Source: Datnioides undecimradiatus (Eukaryota > Chordata > Actinopteri > Lobotiformes > Datnioididae). From it: 64,000 bases of DNA. How positions within the stretch are numbered: the stretch's first letter is position 1; each line of letters opens with the position of its first letter. The notes under the pieces were generated by a model, which was not told where the DNA came from, did not search any database, and saw nothing but the letters and a program-made list of their open reading frames with translations. The DNA is taken from the NCBI GenBank assembly GCA_008933995.1, contig WARS01000015.1, positions 6,446,861 through 6,510,860 on the forward strand, given 5' to 3'. Both the position numbers and the translations under genes were made by a program. Positions 23,743 through 35,975 of the stretch are shown piece by piece.

Positions 23743-26700
23743 GGAGTTGCAAAGGATACAGTTGGTTCAGGAAGAAGAGGAGGAGGTAGAGCAGAAGGAG
23801 GAGACGAGATGGCTAGAGTCGGTCATTGGATGATAGAACAAATACATTTTGGTCAAAGCTAAAAAGTTATAAGATAGAGATCCGTGTACATAAGAATCTT
23901 TCTGTTTTCAGTTTCTGCTAGGGTCTGGTGTTTCCAGGGGTGTCTATTTTGTATGTGGAGAAGACAAAGGAAGTTGAGGTCTGTTGGAGGTTCCTTATCC
24001 CCTGCAAACCATGCTGGTGAAGTGCAAAAAGGGGAGGGGGTGGGGGGGTGCTTGAATCTTTGCTTTATTGTCGTTGTTGTTGTGATTGTTTGGGGGATTA
24101 TTTTGGGGATATGTGTGAAAGGGGATCTCTTTTTATTGTTTCTGTTTTATGATATGAGGACTGCCTCATATAATGGAGATCTGCTGAAATGACCTGACTA
24201 TTATTATCTAAACCCCACATCGGAGGTTTAGATTATAGTACTCCAGCACTATAAACCAGGAAACACTTCTATAGTCCTGTGAGCGCCAGGGCTGACATTG
24301 GTGGATGACTGCTGGTGTCTTAAGCCATCAAACAACTCCAAGGGGCTCACACCACTAAGCAATTATGGGGCAGTTATTTTATGAAGGCATATATAACAAT
24401 AGTTTTGTCTGTAGCCCTGGGAATACATACAGCAGCCCCTTGTAGTTTTGAAAAGGCCCCATCTCAGTGGCTATTGGAATATTCCACTTCTCCAGTTTTA
24501 CGCTGCCTTTTCACTATGTTGGAGTCCATACTGAGTTTTTTCTTCTCTGGTGTTGCTTCACCGATATCTGGGGTTCTAAATGTGTAATCATTTCCAAGAT
24601 GGTGTCTACCCGGTGGCCTGACTAGACCTAAGACTTTTCCGCTGAACACATGCTGACGCCATCATCATGGTGCATCGGTCTGGAAACTGCTGACATGCCA
24701 TGACAGTGCAACAATATGACACTGTAAAATCACCAGTTTGGTGTGTTGATCTTAAACTACTTCTGCCATTTTGGTGCATCAGCCTGAAACTGTTTTCACC
24801 ATTTTGATGCACATTAAAGACTCTTTGTCAATCCCACTGCACTGTACCAGTGCCCACAGACCTGTAAGTGATTGTATGTAGATCTGACCTTTTCTTTTCT
24901 CACCTGTACTGTGCTATCTGCTTTTCAATTCAAGGTGAGATCCTCTAATCAGACTCAGAGGGATAGTAAAAAGGGATGATACAAAAAACAACTTAAAGAA
25001 AAAAAAACATAAAAGACAAGCCGAAAGACTTCAAAAAGCTTATGCTTATTATATGTCTTTTATTGATTTTTGTTTTTGAAAAAAATAGATTTTAATGCGT
25101 GGAATGTGTTTTGGTCAGGAAGTACAAAAAATAACATTGTTCTGAGCTGTCTACTTGTTTTTTTCTCTCAGCAAACTTTGAAAAACTGCTAAATGAGTGC
25201 TGTAGTCTCTGGTTTTGCATCATTAAGTCATTCAAACTTTTGCTTTTAATTTTTCTTTTCTATTCTTTTTTCTTTCTTTTTTCCCCCGCTTAATTTAGTG
25301 CTGCCATGACCCGGGTGTTTAAAAGAGAAAAGCTCATTCTGTAAGGTCGTGTCATGTTCGAGTTCAATAATCATTTCTTATCAGGTTCAAGTGGCGAAAT
25401 GGAGTTTTATGTTGAGGAGAAGCCATTGCAACAGCATCTTCAGTGCAGGCCTTATGTGTCAACTAGCTAGCTGTACCCTCCCAACTTCCAAACCCAAAAT
25501 ATCACCGTGTACTGGAAACATTTTAGAGCAGCAAATCAGTCATTGTGCTTCAGGGTCATTGGAATGTCACCAAGAGTCAACGGCCATCGGAAATCCAGTG
25601 GCTGCCTTTTATGAGATGAGTCCGAAATATACTTCTATTTCATATCTGTAATGTTAAGGGTACTGTTTATATAACTTGTTTTTTTAAAGTGCCAATTAAT
25701 TAAAATGAGACCATTAAGGTGCATTTTGGGGTGGGGAAGGGGAAACAGTACATTGCGAAATAAAGGAATATTTTGTGGATTAGGGGGTGGGGTGGTAAAA
25801 TGGAACCAAATCTTTTACACTAACACTGTATTAATAATTGATAATGTTAGTTGTTTAGAACAAGTTTTCAGTTTGTTATCTTTAAGAACTAAAACTGCAA
25901 AATGTTGTGCGTAGAGAACTCAGTCAAGCCACAGTGTTTTGAAGCAAGCATTCTTAGGCATTCTTTTCTTATATTAGGCTACAGTATGGCTATTGAATGA
26001 CAAATAGGACACAGACATTTAAAAGGTTTTATTTAGTATAAATGAAAGAGACATTATAAAAAATGTATATTTTACATGTTGATGCTATTTTTGTTTAACA
26101 AAAAGAGAAGAGTATATCATGATGAGCTTTAGTGTTGAGTTTAGCAGTCACATCACTGCATTTGGTTTTCCCTTGTTCTGCCCATGGTCGACATAAACAC
26201 AGAAATACAAACTCTGCTTTTCTCATGTCATCCTGAGTTCATTTTATTATTTGCTGGCTAAATAACAAAAAGTGGCAAGTTGATTAAAAAGAAAGCATGC
26301 ACAAACTTGCTCTTGCGCTATCTGTTAACATTTTTAATTTCATACATAGAACTACAGGATTTACTTGATAATTTTCAAAAATTTATGATGTACAGTATTT
26401 AATATAGGCCTATTTTGTTGTATGTGTTGCATATTATTCAAAAACTGAACAAACTGGGGCCTCTGTTACAAGTGGCAAAGCTTTCTGTGTATAATTTGTC
26501 TAATAAACAGGTTTTCTACAGTGGGATGGTATTTGTTGTTTTTGCTAATGTAGACGAATCAGGGGTGGTGCCACTGAGAAATGTACTTCTAACTATTGAC
26601 AACTTGTGGATAATTCTGATCATTATCTGTGTCATTAAGGAACTCAACCCTCAACGCTGAACTATTCCCTAAATTTCTTTTGGCTTTATTCTTAAAGGAG

Positions 26701-28300
26701 CACAGAAAAGCTTTTCTAAAGTGGCAATGTTTCTTCTGTCCATAGTGCTCTGTTGGCTTGTCTGCTTTTCCAGTAGCAATGGTTACTAATTTTGTACAAG
26801 TTTCATCTTAATGGTAAGTTGACCCAGATACTGGTAAGTAGTAATGCTTTTACCTACACAGTGTTCTCTGCCTGCAGACTTTTTCTTTTACCATTTATTT
26901 ATTAGTTTATTAGAGCCCATTGATCCAGAAGAAAGTTGACAATGGATTAAGAATGATTTTATCCTTTGTAACACTTGCCATAGCAAATTATTAAGCCTAA
27001 TAGGTTTAAAAAAGAAACACTGGAAGTTATCGGGGAAAACACAAATGCCAAGCATATTTTTTTAAGGGATGATCTGAGATGAATTTATGTGTGCAATAGA
27101 TTTTAGGTTCAAGCATGAGCTAAGCTTTTGTGTCTTTCCCATGAGTTAGGCTTTTTGTGTTACTACTTCAAAGGCCTGTATACTGCTGTTAACAGCTGGA
27201 TAGACACACTGCTGAGAACGACTGCTGTCAAGTTCAGTGGAGCACTACAGTGTGGTTCACCATTTTAACCAGAGAGTGGCACTATTTAGCTCTCTCAAGT
27301 GTAAAAGATCTCCCTGTCCTTGTTCCCAACTTGATGCAGGTTGTTCTCTGATGACTGGCAGATATTGGCAAAATTGTTTAAGACTAATGGAAGAAATTAA
27401 CTTCATATTTATTGTGCTTTGGATTTCTCTGGATACAATCTCTGGACCAGAGATCAAAGACTTATACTTACAGCATGTTATTATCTTACATTACTCACCT
27501 ATGGATGGTAAAACTAAACTCAAAGCCAACATGTGCTTTCTGTTTGACAGTTTATCTGATTTTACTCTTGGTCATTTCAGGGGGAATACAACATAGGCTT
27601 ATTTGTCACACTATAAACATTTACTGATTAAACTGAAGGGCTGAATTTGATGTGATTATTTTGTCAGCTTTACCTTTGTCATCATGACTACTAATTGCAA
27701 GCTGAAGGGACTCATATATGTGCAAACAACTGATGTTTCTTAGCTTGCCTAATCCAACACTGTAAGGCACTGAGGTTACAAATGATTTTAAGTTGAACCA
27801 CCATGTTCTCTTTTACTGTGATGGAGCACAAAAATTTAAAGTAGCAGAAAAAAATTCTCCAGATCTTTCATTTATTTGAAAGTACCAGTAAAATGTGCAA
27901 CGTACAGTGTCCAATTATCAATAAAAGTCCTGCATTCATTATTTTACTGAAGGAATAAAGAAGTGTTGCCATTATTTACAATCAAATGCGTTAATACCGG
28001 ATTACTGGTCAACAACACAACCTCAACATGTTCTGCTGCTGCACCTGGCTGGGGTAATTGGAATATTACATTATATTTACATTTTTAATAATACATTAAA
28101 TTCTTGTAAGTTTTGTATGTAAATGTTGATTTTCAAACGATTTGTAAATAAATCCATCAAATAAGGTAATGGAGTGAAAAGCTGAAACATAAGCTGCTTA
28201 CTCTTCACAGCTGTCTAAAATAAACGTGGACAACACTTCACGGTGTTACCGTCTTGATTTTGTTAGCTCTGATTTTTAGAGTTTCAAAATACATTTTTAA
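23743..28300 (+). other. grid2 3' UTR and intergenic DNA
   Basis: No further coding region is seen after the grid2 stop. The DNA is A/T-rich with several AATAAA hexamers that could end the transcript, for example 26502-26507 and 27920-27925; which is used cannot be told. The part near 24200-24850 looks like old dispersed-repeat material, with gccatcatcatggtgcatc and catcagcctgaaac-type phrases recurring. Confidence 0.5.
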
Positions 28301-28379
28301 AAAGGAGACAATGGATTGAGTGAATTTAGGAAAGGCTACAGTTCATTTTTGAAATCCCTGTTCAGCACCCCTCACTCCA

Positions 28380-28640
28380 GTCTCGTGCCCGTCGCGCCCC
28401 GGTCTCCCAGGAGATGGGAATGAGAAGCGGCAGCACGCAGACTCCTCTCGCGCATTGGAATGGGAGTACCCCCCTCTTCTCCCTCGAGGAGCCCCCCAGG
28501 CGTGACCAATGGAACATAGAGTCTCCTTTGTGGCTGCGACACTTTAATAATCGCCAGCTACAATATCCAACCTGTCGGTAGCTTCAGGAGCCCGGCCCGG
28601 CCCGTTGGATGGGGGGCTTGTAGGTGGGAAGAAGGGGCAA
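28380..28640. promoter_or_regulatory. GC-rich candidate regulatory block upstream of atoh1
   Basis: A sharply bounded GC-rich island within A/T-rich DNA, about 1.9 kb upstream of the atoh1 start codon. It contains CTTTGTGG (SOX/TCF-like), ACTTTAATAATC and CCAGCTA. It has no convincing open frame or splice signals. A regulatory role is inferred from composition and position only. Confidence 0.35.
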
Positions 28641-30270
28641 ACGCTCGGCGCCAGACCTCTAGCCCGCAAGACGTCCCAATGATGAATACATGAATAAAAC
28701 ATAGGAAAGATTGATGTCGGGTTATCTCTGGAATTATGGGATTTCTTCTCACAAATTGTTTTTTCACACAATTGCCAGCTCTCCTAGTTTCAGGAGGGGT
28801 GTCTTTTCAGAATGAGGACCAGACCGTCTATTTCTAACCATTCTTCACACTTTATATTAAATGTCGCTGTTGTGATTTTTTTTAAATTTTATTGTCTTAT
28901 AGCCCACTCCTTAGTGTCGTTTTTGTTTGTCCTAACTTAACTTCGTCAACCTGTATGCCTACCAACAGTAACTGGTAGCCTACTGTTCATTTCCCCCGCC
29001 TCTCCTCATATACTGGCATACTGTATTTAACATATAGCTTAGGTTATATCCTAAATCGACCGTGGTAATTAGGCCAAATAGCCAATTTCCACCCAGCAAT
29101 TAGCCCATTGTTCGTTTGCCAGGTAACAGCTAAAGTTTACATTTCAGTAAGCATGGTTGCTTTGATCAATAGACTGCAGGTGGATCCTTAAATAGCTACA
29201 ATTTGTCTAAAATCTATTTCCCTGCCTGCAGCTACTGACTCATTTACTTTGTTAGTTGTTATTTAAACATCTCATTTTTTTTAAAAAAACACTTAATTGA
29301 AGAAACAATTTCTAGGTGATTATTGGAAATAGTGTTGTCTACATCGCGTTCTGTCTATGTCTATTTGTGTGTGCGAGCGTAGGCGCGCGTGTGTGTGTAC
29401 TTTATCCTGCTGTTTCGACTTAACAACCGCGCGCCACATACAGCTCGTGTCATTGCTGAAACAGTGCGGAGCGAGAGACTCCTGCTCATGTTTCCGTTCC
29501 CTGTGAAGCCTTTTTACGGACAGGGCGTTCCGAGAGCTGGATCAAAAGGTTTTAGAGCCGCTACAAAAGAAAAATGGAAACTGGAGATGATCTTAGACTG
29601 AATGAATTGACAATGAGCGCGCGAGCCCCAGGAGCCGCAATTTTTCTTGGCATATTTTTTTTTCAGCTGACTTTTGGTCAGCTTTTACATTGCCCAAAGT
29701 TTTGTTTGGTCTGAAAATTCCCCCCTTAACTTTCTTTCTTGTTGTGTCACTATTTAAGGATGGAACTTTTTAAAAACTGGTAGTTATATTGATATGAAGC
29801 TCGATACTTGGAGTTGGTTTTCTATCAGCAGTCTTACCTAATTAGTAGGTCTATGTGTGATTTACCTTTGTCGGTGTTCAATTGACCTTGGGCGTTGGGG
29901 GTTTTAGTGGAAAACGTTGAATTGGTGAGCTGTTATTGCTGCTAACTGGGATGCATACAGAGGATAACAATCCACGAGAAACTCTTTAGACAGTTGATGG
30001 CAAATGAACACTTTCAACCTTTTCAGCTTCCTCTCTTTCCTCCCCCTCCCTCTATCATTGCCGGAGACAGACACACGTACGGGTAGATATTCTGTCCTAG
30101 GTGCGCACGTCTCCCGCTGTCCACGCTCCTTACCTATAAACGTCACCCCCGTGCATGTGCGTCCTGTGGGAGGTTCCCCTTACCTCCCTTGCGTTAAACA
30201 CTCCTTAGATTGTAATGTTATCATAAACAGTCCGGCTTCGGGGGGCCATAATCACCTCTCTTGGGCTTAA

Positions 30271-30400
30271 CCGAGACTTCTCATTGGACGTCAACACGCG
30301 ACCAGCGCGAGGAGGGGGGCTCCCAGACGCGTGCCGCTTTTTAAACCGACGCCGCGCCTTGAGACACCAGAGAAGGAGTCCCGCACGCGACAGTCATACT
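30271..30400 (+). promoter_or_regulatory. atoh1: atoh1 core promoter
   Basis: Contains an inverted CCAAT box (ATTGG, 30283-30287), a TATA-like CTTTTTAAA (30337-30345), and three copies of CACGCG or its complement (30295-30300, 30328-30333, 30384-30389), the class C site bound by Hes/Her repressors. Spacing from the TATA-like box suggests transcription starting near 30370. No ATG occurs between there and the start codon at 30497. Function is inferred from motif order; Notch-Hes repression of Atoh1 is established in vertebrates. Confidence 0.6.
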
Positions 30401-30496
30401 CACACAGTGCGACGACGTAGCAGTGCGTGCCGCCCAGAACTTTGTGTAATATTGTAAGCCGATTTAGCTTTACTCATCTTTGGGGTTTTTTGAAAA

Positions 30497-31900
30497 ATGG
30501 ATGTCCGAAGTGTGGAAGACTGGAGCAAAGGTGCACGAGAGGCGGCAGCCCTCGACTCGCGGCAGCAGAGTCCGAGAGTGTTGGAGAGGGGAGGGGAGCA
30601 GCAGCTTGAAGAGTCCCGCTACGAACCTGGACTGACGCTCGTGGACAGCGGCAGTGACCCACGCGCCTGGCTGGCTCTGGTGCAGCCTTCTGGCACCTGC
30701 GTGGCACACGCCACTTCACCCGACTACCTGCGGCACTCGCCCTGCTCCAGTACCGGCTCCTATCACGGTGAGAAATACAGCTTAAACATTTAATTTGGAC
30801 AAAATTTGAAAACAATATTACCTGCAGGGTAACATCACGTGCAACAAGCAAACGGGATTTACAGTGATTATTAACTCCTTTGGCGAGCACTGAAGGTCTC
30901 AAATAGACAGAACGTGTTTTTTGTTTCTTTCAGATAGCTAGATAAAGTGCAAACTTAACTTTATACTCTATCGTTATCCGCCTCATATGAGTATGCTGTA
31001 GACTGTGTACTTATTGTTTTTATCAATTCAGACAAGTTAAGTAAATTCTTGTTTCTTTTTACAGAAAGTGGCTCCCCGGAGTCCTTGGGACATCCCAGCC
31101 CTCCCAGCTACAGAAAAACTGCCAAGAGCCCCTCCTCTTCTTCGCTCAAAGTCAGGGACCTGTGCCGTCTTAAAGGCACGGTCACCGGGACCGAGGAGGA
31201 CACATCCACGAGACAGAGAGCCCCGTCCAGCAAACAGATCAATGGCATCCAGAAGCAGAGGCGCGTGGCCGCCAACGCGCGCGAAAGGAGGCGGATGCAC
31301 GGGCTTAACCACGCGTTTGACGAGCTGCGCAGCGTCATCCCGGCGTTTGACAACGACAAGAAACTCTCCAAATATGAAACTTTACAGATGGCGCAGATTT
31401 ACATCAACGCTCTGGCTGATCTGCTCCAAGGTCCGGTCTCCTCCAACAGCAGCAATAATGACGTCTCAAACAATAACGTCAACTCGCCAAAGTGTAACAT
31501 TATGCTGTCAACCGCCGTTGGTTTTGACGGGGCAAAGGAAAGAGCTTCTCCGTCTCCTACAACCTGTAGGACAGCGACGGCTGTGCCCGTCTCAGGTGGC
31601 AGCCTACCTGTCCACATAAGCGGGGTGCCTTTCCGCTCCTCCTTCGACGACGGTTCGTTTTCCTCCGTGGTTGAAGAAGCTTTGTGTTCGCCCTCTCCTT
31701 CATCCCCCTCTCGGGCAGGCAGTTCGCTGACACCGGTTGGAGGTGGAAGGAAAGAGTCTCCCCGGAGTGATGGGGAGTTTTCTCCACATTCCCACTTCAG
31801 TGACTCAGATGAAATAGCGATGGAGCTCCACTCAAGTGAAGAGGATGACCTTTCAGAACTCAAGCTACGCAGCCACCATCACCACACCGTTCCTTTTTAA
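30497..31900 (+). CDS. atoh1a: atoh1, atonal-type proneural bHLH transcription factor (two exons)
   Basis: A DNA-binding activator that pairs with E proteins on CANNTG E-boxes and specifies cerebellar granule cells, inner-ear and lateral-line hair cells and other neurons. Exons 30497-30767 and 31065-31900 give 368 residues (human is 354). Exon 1 has the family DPRAWLAL motif. Exon 2 has [23 protein letters not shown], the full bHLH domain (about residues 156-211; basic region [13 protein letters not shown], helix 2 [22 protein letters not shown]), a Ser-rich region, and the conserved tail [16 protein letters not shown]. After this comes a fish extension ending HHHHTVPF and TAA. The start is the first ATG after the promoter, in good context (aaaaATGG). 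Paralogue letter a is inferred from the grid2/smarcad1 neighbours, not proven. Confidence 0.95.
30768..31064 (+). other. atoh1a: atoh1 intron, phase 1, 297 bp
   Basis: Donor CACG/GTGAGA at 30768 and acceptor tttcttttttacag at 31064 follow consensus. The one base left (G) plus AA gives Glu, joining ...GSYHG to [10 protein letters not shown]. Unspliced, the frame stops after nine more residues (EKYSLNI) before the bHLH, so removal is needed for function. Mammalian ATOH1 is a single exon. Confidence 0.85.
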
Positions 31901-32760
31901 ATAATGAAAAATAGAAACAACAGACTATATTAAAGGTTCTCTAAGCCTACAACAGAGTAATGTCCGTTAACCGTGTCAATCATACAGTTTATCTGTTGCT
32001 AACAATTGCATTTTAAGAGGATAGAAATTTTTGCTTCATCAAAAAAGTCATGCTCAATTTTTCACAGTACTTCTATTTTACAAACTTGTTACACAGTCTA
32101 AAGATTATTTTTTATGTGAGATAGGCCTAATTCGGTTCTGCCAATAGATAGATGTATAGCCTATAATTTCCAGTTTCCATGGAGACGTGGCTGGAAGACC
32201 CCTCTGCCATGTCGCGCGCAGCACTGCCATGGGTATCTTCCACGTTACTCCGACCAAAAATCTGTCTTCCGCAAATTCATAATTTTATGGATAATTGCTT
32301 ATATTTGATAACATTTTTTGTAGGTATATTTTTTGTCGTGATATATGTTTTTATTTGGTAATTTGTACGTATAATGTATTTTCTTTTGCAACTTCAAAAG
32401 TTCATGATGTGCACTTTAAAATTACGAGCCAGAGGCTTGAGAAATACAACTTTTGTTTTCAAACCATAAACAATATTGTTTTGCTTTGTTTGCTAGTGTA
32501 GTACTGCCAATTCCATACAAATAGCATATTTAATGTAGCCATCATTGCTGCCGTCTTTTGTATTTTCTTTTGTATCTTCAGATGAACTTGTGTGTCTTTT
32601 GCTTTCGCTGGATGAGATTAATTGACATGTATTTATTGCTGATATTTTTCATTTGATTTGCTTTTTATAACTCCATAGGTAAATTTGCTGAAAAAAGTTT
32701 TGCCATTTATTATGTTAATTTGATTTTGGGAATAAAAAAAGAAATGAAAATTTAATGTTT
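31901..32760 (+). other. atoh1a: atoh1 3' UTR
   Basis: A/T-rich sequence without open frames after the TAA codon at 31898-31900. A canonical AATAAA at 32731-32736, followed by A-rich and then T/G-rich sequence (gtttctttgtctg), is the best polyadenylation signal, giving a 3' UTR of roughly 850 nt. Confidence 0.6.
32731..32736 (+). terminator. atoh1a: atoh1 polyadenylation signal AATAAA
   Basis: First canonical hexamer after the stop codon on the + strand, followed within 20-40 nt by a T/G-rich element. Its place about 830 nt past the stop suits a short gene. Confidence 0.5.
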
Positions 32761-33011
32761 CTTTGTCTGTTCTTACAAAACTTGTCAAAATCAGTGAGCT
32801 ATGATTAACTGTTGTAAACCTTTTCCAAATATAATATTAATATAAATAATAATAACAGTATAATAATTATTATATATAAAAGTATACTATAAAAAATGAT
32901 GATAGTGGTTAGAAGTATTTGTTGTTTAGATGGTTGATAGCCTTAAATGAAGTCAGTTTGATTTATTAAATCTTGTTTTCAACTGACCAGGCCTTAATCC
33001 TAGGTTAAATC

Positions 33012-33012
33012 A

Positions 33013-33059
<47 letters not shown>
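33012..33059. repeat. (AAT)n microsatellite
   Basis: About 16 AAT units just beyond the atoh1 3' UTR. Confidence 0.95.
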
Positions 33060-33379
33060 GAGTTTGATAAAGATGTTCTGTAAAAAAAAAGTTTGTACCC
33101 ATATCATTTAGTGATATTAAATGATATTAGGATTAAAACTATTTTGAAGACTACTGTAACAGTCCTGAACACAAGCTATATATTTCAGTTTAAAACGTTG
33201 CTAATTTATTTAATTTATACAATAATTTATGGTCTGCTAAGTAGGCCTGAGGTTTAGGGGATAATAAAGTGCAGATATAAAGTTTACGGTGATGCAGAGA
33301 AAATATCTCTACCAAACAGGCATTTGCTTTAAATTTATGAAACGTTTAACACTTGGTGTCCTCTTAAGTCATTTATTGT

Positions 33380-33760
33380 AAACTAACAGCGGCGTGAAAC
33401 GTGTCCAACACGCGCTCGCTCACCATATGCTTCAGGTGCACGCGCCCCCTGGCCTACTGTCCTGTGATTGAGTGTTCTAAACTGGAATGCTTGTTGCAAC
33501 TTTGACTCAGAAAAACAGCGCATTTAAACGACACCGTCGTTTTCCTGTAACAATCTTCTCCACTTGGTAAAAAGTTTTTTTTCCTGAACAGTTGCCACGT
33601 CGCCCATTTGGTGAATACCAGATTTGGTAATGGGGAGTGTGCATTAATTTCAGGCTATTGTTGGCAGGCTCGTGGGCCGAGGTGTTGGATGGCCTCAATG
33701 AAGCACGCGCTGTCAGCTGGTGAGCGCTCGCGGGTCCCCACCGTGTCCCCGAGGACCTGA
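33380..33760. promoter_or_regulatory. atoh1a: candidate atoh1 3' autoregulatory enhancer
   Basis: A compact unique stretch 1.5-1.9 kb downstream of the atoh1 stop. Its core has a class C Hes site CACGCG (33704-33709) four bases before an E-box CAGCTG (33714-33719) in the context GTCAGCTGGTGAGCGC. The first part holds a further CACGCG (aacacgcgctcg near 33408) and ATTTGGTG/TTTGGTAA motifs. In mouse, Atoh1 is driven by two 3' enhancers, A and B, and B has an E-box bound by Atoh1 itself. Position and core sequence fit that element; orthology rests on memory, not alignment. Confidence 0.6.
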
Positions 33761-34621
33761 CTCGAGAGGGAACACACTTTCCCAACTAAAGAAAGACCTA
33801 CACACAAACGCACGCACACACACACACACACACACGTCCGTACACCTCCTCCTCTCTACTTGTTTCTTTCTCCTTTCTTTCACTTTTCCAAACAACTCAC
33901 ACAAACACGCGCATGTGGACGCACGTACCGCGCTCTCACAGGCTCTGACAACCTGTCCTGCTGCGTGACTCAGACTGAGTGAGTTTTTTTCTCTTTCTCC
34001 AACTTATTTGCGACTCGTCTACTGGTCCAAAAGTCCGGCGGACAAAGGGGCCTGGTGCAAAAAAAAAATACTTTGAAATTATTTATGAACTACCTGCTTG
34101 CTACCTGTCAGTGCTCTGTCTCCCACCCACTGTTTTTAGCCAATCACAATCCGTGCCCCTTTGCTCGCCTCTTGAAGGGATGGAATAAAGGGAAATATAA
34201 TGAGGATGCTGTGTTAAATTATTAACAGAATTTATGCAGGTAGAACTGTATCTGACTATGATCAGACAGCCATCTGCAGTGAGTTCGCGTTGCGGTGACA
34301 GGAGATCAAGTTTCAGTAAACATTTTAAAGGGATAATCTGGAAATATGATAGTAAAATTAATGTCCCCTATTGGAAGTTACAAAGAAAATCATTGTGATT
34401 CCGCAGCAGCATATTATTTGTCTGCATCTGACGAAGCCACAGTTAGTCCTGCATTATACTTCAGTTTCTAATCGAAGCCGTCCAGTCGAAGACATTAACG
34501 GCAGGCTAAAATTAGATCAAATGAATACGATATTGCGGACGTTTTACATTTGAACGAAAACGTTTGTTTTACTTTTTAAATACATTCATGCGTGCTATGC
34601 AAAGTGATCGAATCACCTAAT

Positions 34622-34664
34622 GCTCGGTGTTATGCAAACGAGACGAGTTTGCATAACACCGAGC
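34622..34664. repeat. perfect 18-bp inverted repeat with octamer-like arms
   Basis: Left arm GCTCGGTGTTATGCAAAC (34622-34639), spacer GAGACGA, right arm the exact reverse complement (34647-34664). Each arm contains TATGCAAAC, one mismatch from the POU octamer ATGCAAAT. Another TATGCAAAG lies just upstream near 34597. No transposon termini or open frame surround it. Confidence 0.9.
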
Positions 34665-35737
34665 TTAATTCGGTTCACCGCAAAAAAACAGGCACACCTC
34701 ATAATAATGCGATATTCTTATCTTAAGTTTGATATCTAGACCAATATATTGCAATGGCTTCCCTAGATGGTACAGTTGCCTTAATCTTAAATTTTAGCTA
34801 AAGACCTAAAATAAAATACGTTCATATTTTTCTACATGTTCATTTGGTCTCACGTTGGTAAAATAAAAAGCACAGACTGGCTTTATTTCTCGAATCAGTT
34901 GGATGTACCTATAGAAAGTGGGAGCCTATCTTCAACAGGTGGGATGCTGGTCAGGTTAAGGTTTCACTGCTCCATGCACATTAATTATTTATGCACGGAC
35001 GTTATGAAAAATAACAAGTGTGGTTGAGTCAGGGAGAACCCGAGACGCACTGTCGTGTGTGGATGTTGTTGTCAGTAAAGAAAAAAAAAACTCCATTCCT
35101 CCGTTTGCCCTTAAGAGACGCTTTTAACAAAGTTTCATAGCAACGCCATAAATGGAGCTCTGCTTGTCTGTATATTTCAGTTCTGGCCTTATCCTGTAAC
35201 ACAGCTTATCAGACTTTTAAGGGCAAATCTTATCAGCAAATGGTAACAAAATAATTTTTCCCTTTGACTTCTTGCTGTGGCAAATAACCAAATAAGTTAA
35301 GTGCATCAAGTCAAATATAAAGGAAGTAGAAATTTGCAACCATAAACTGAATTTTTACTGGAGTCAATGCAAAGTAGACAGTTATGTACCAGTAAAGAAA
35401 CCTGTAGACAAACTAAAATAACTAACAATATATACATAAAAGTAGATTATATGCATAAAAAACTCAATCCAGAAAGTTCCAGGGCAGCCAGGAGGTGACA
35501 ATCCTAAGTCAAGTGGTGCATTCAATTTGTTTTAAAGCTCGAAAGTCATGTTCATTTCAGTGACTATATTCAGAATATGTGCATTCCACAGCTTCCCTTT
35601 TTTAATGAAAAGAAAGGCACTTGCATTTTGTATGAGATATGGGGAGCCGAGCTGTGTGCTGTCCAAAAAGCCATGGGTCTCTCTGGGGACCCAGAACAAA
35701 AGGCAGAACTGGGCCATAGTCTCCATCTGCTGTCCCA

Positions 35738-35790
35738 GAGAGAGGGAGAGAGAGAGAGGGAGAGAGAGAGAGAGCGGGAGAGGGAGGTGA
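35738..35790. repeat. (GA)n-rich repeat
   Basis: Imperfect GAGA/GGGAGA run; the source of several spurious open frames on both strands. Confidence 0.85.
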
Positions 35791-35898
35791 GTAAGGACAC
35801 CATGGGCAGATAGAGACAGAATAATAAGTGAGAGGGCGGGAAAAAGAGAGTAGAGACAACAACAGGGGGACATGATGGGCAGTTACAGAGAGTAAGCA

Positions 35899-35901
<3 letters not shown>

Positions 35902-35974
<73 letters not shown>
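35902..35974. repeat. compound (GACA)n(GATA)n repeat
   Basis: About seven GACA units run directly into about eleven GATA units, the classical Bkm-type compound tetranucleotide repeat. Confidence 0.95.

Positions 35975-35975
<1 letters not shown>

Noticed and set aside
27237..27596. 119-codon frame downstream of grid2
   Set aside because: No similarity recognised; likely chance frame in grid2 3' or intergenic DNA.
31399..31863. 154-codon antisense frame across atoh1 exon 2
   Set aside because: Shadow of the GC-rich, Ser-rich atoh1 coding sequence; no family resemblance.
35902..35974. Regular short repeats considered as a CRISPR-like array
   Set aside because: Plain tetranucleotide GACA/GATA repeat without spacers, in a eukaryotic genome.
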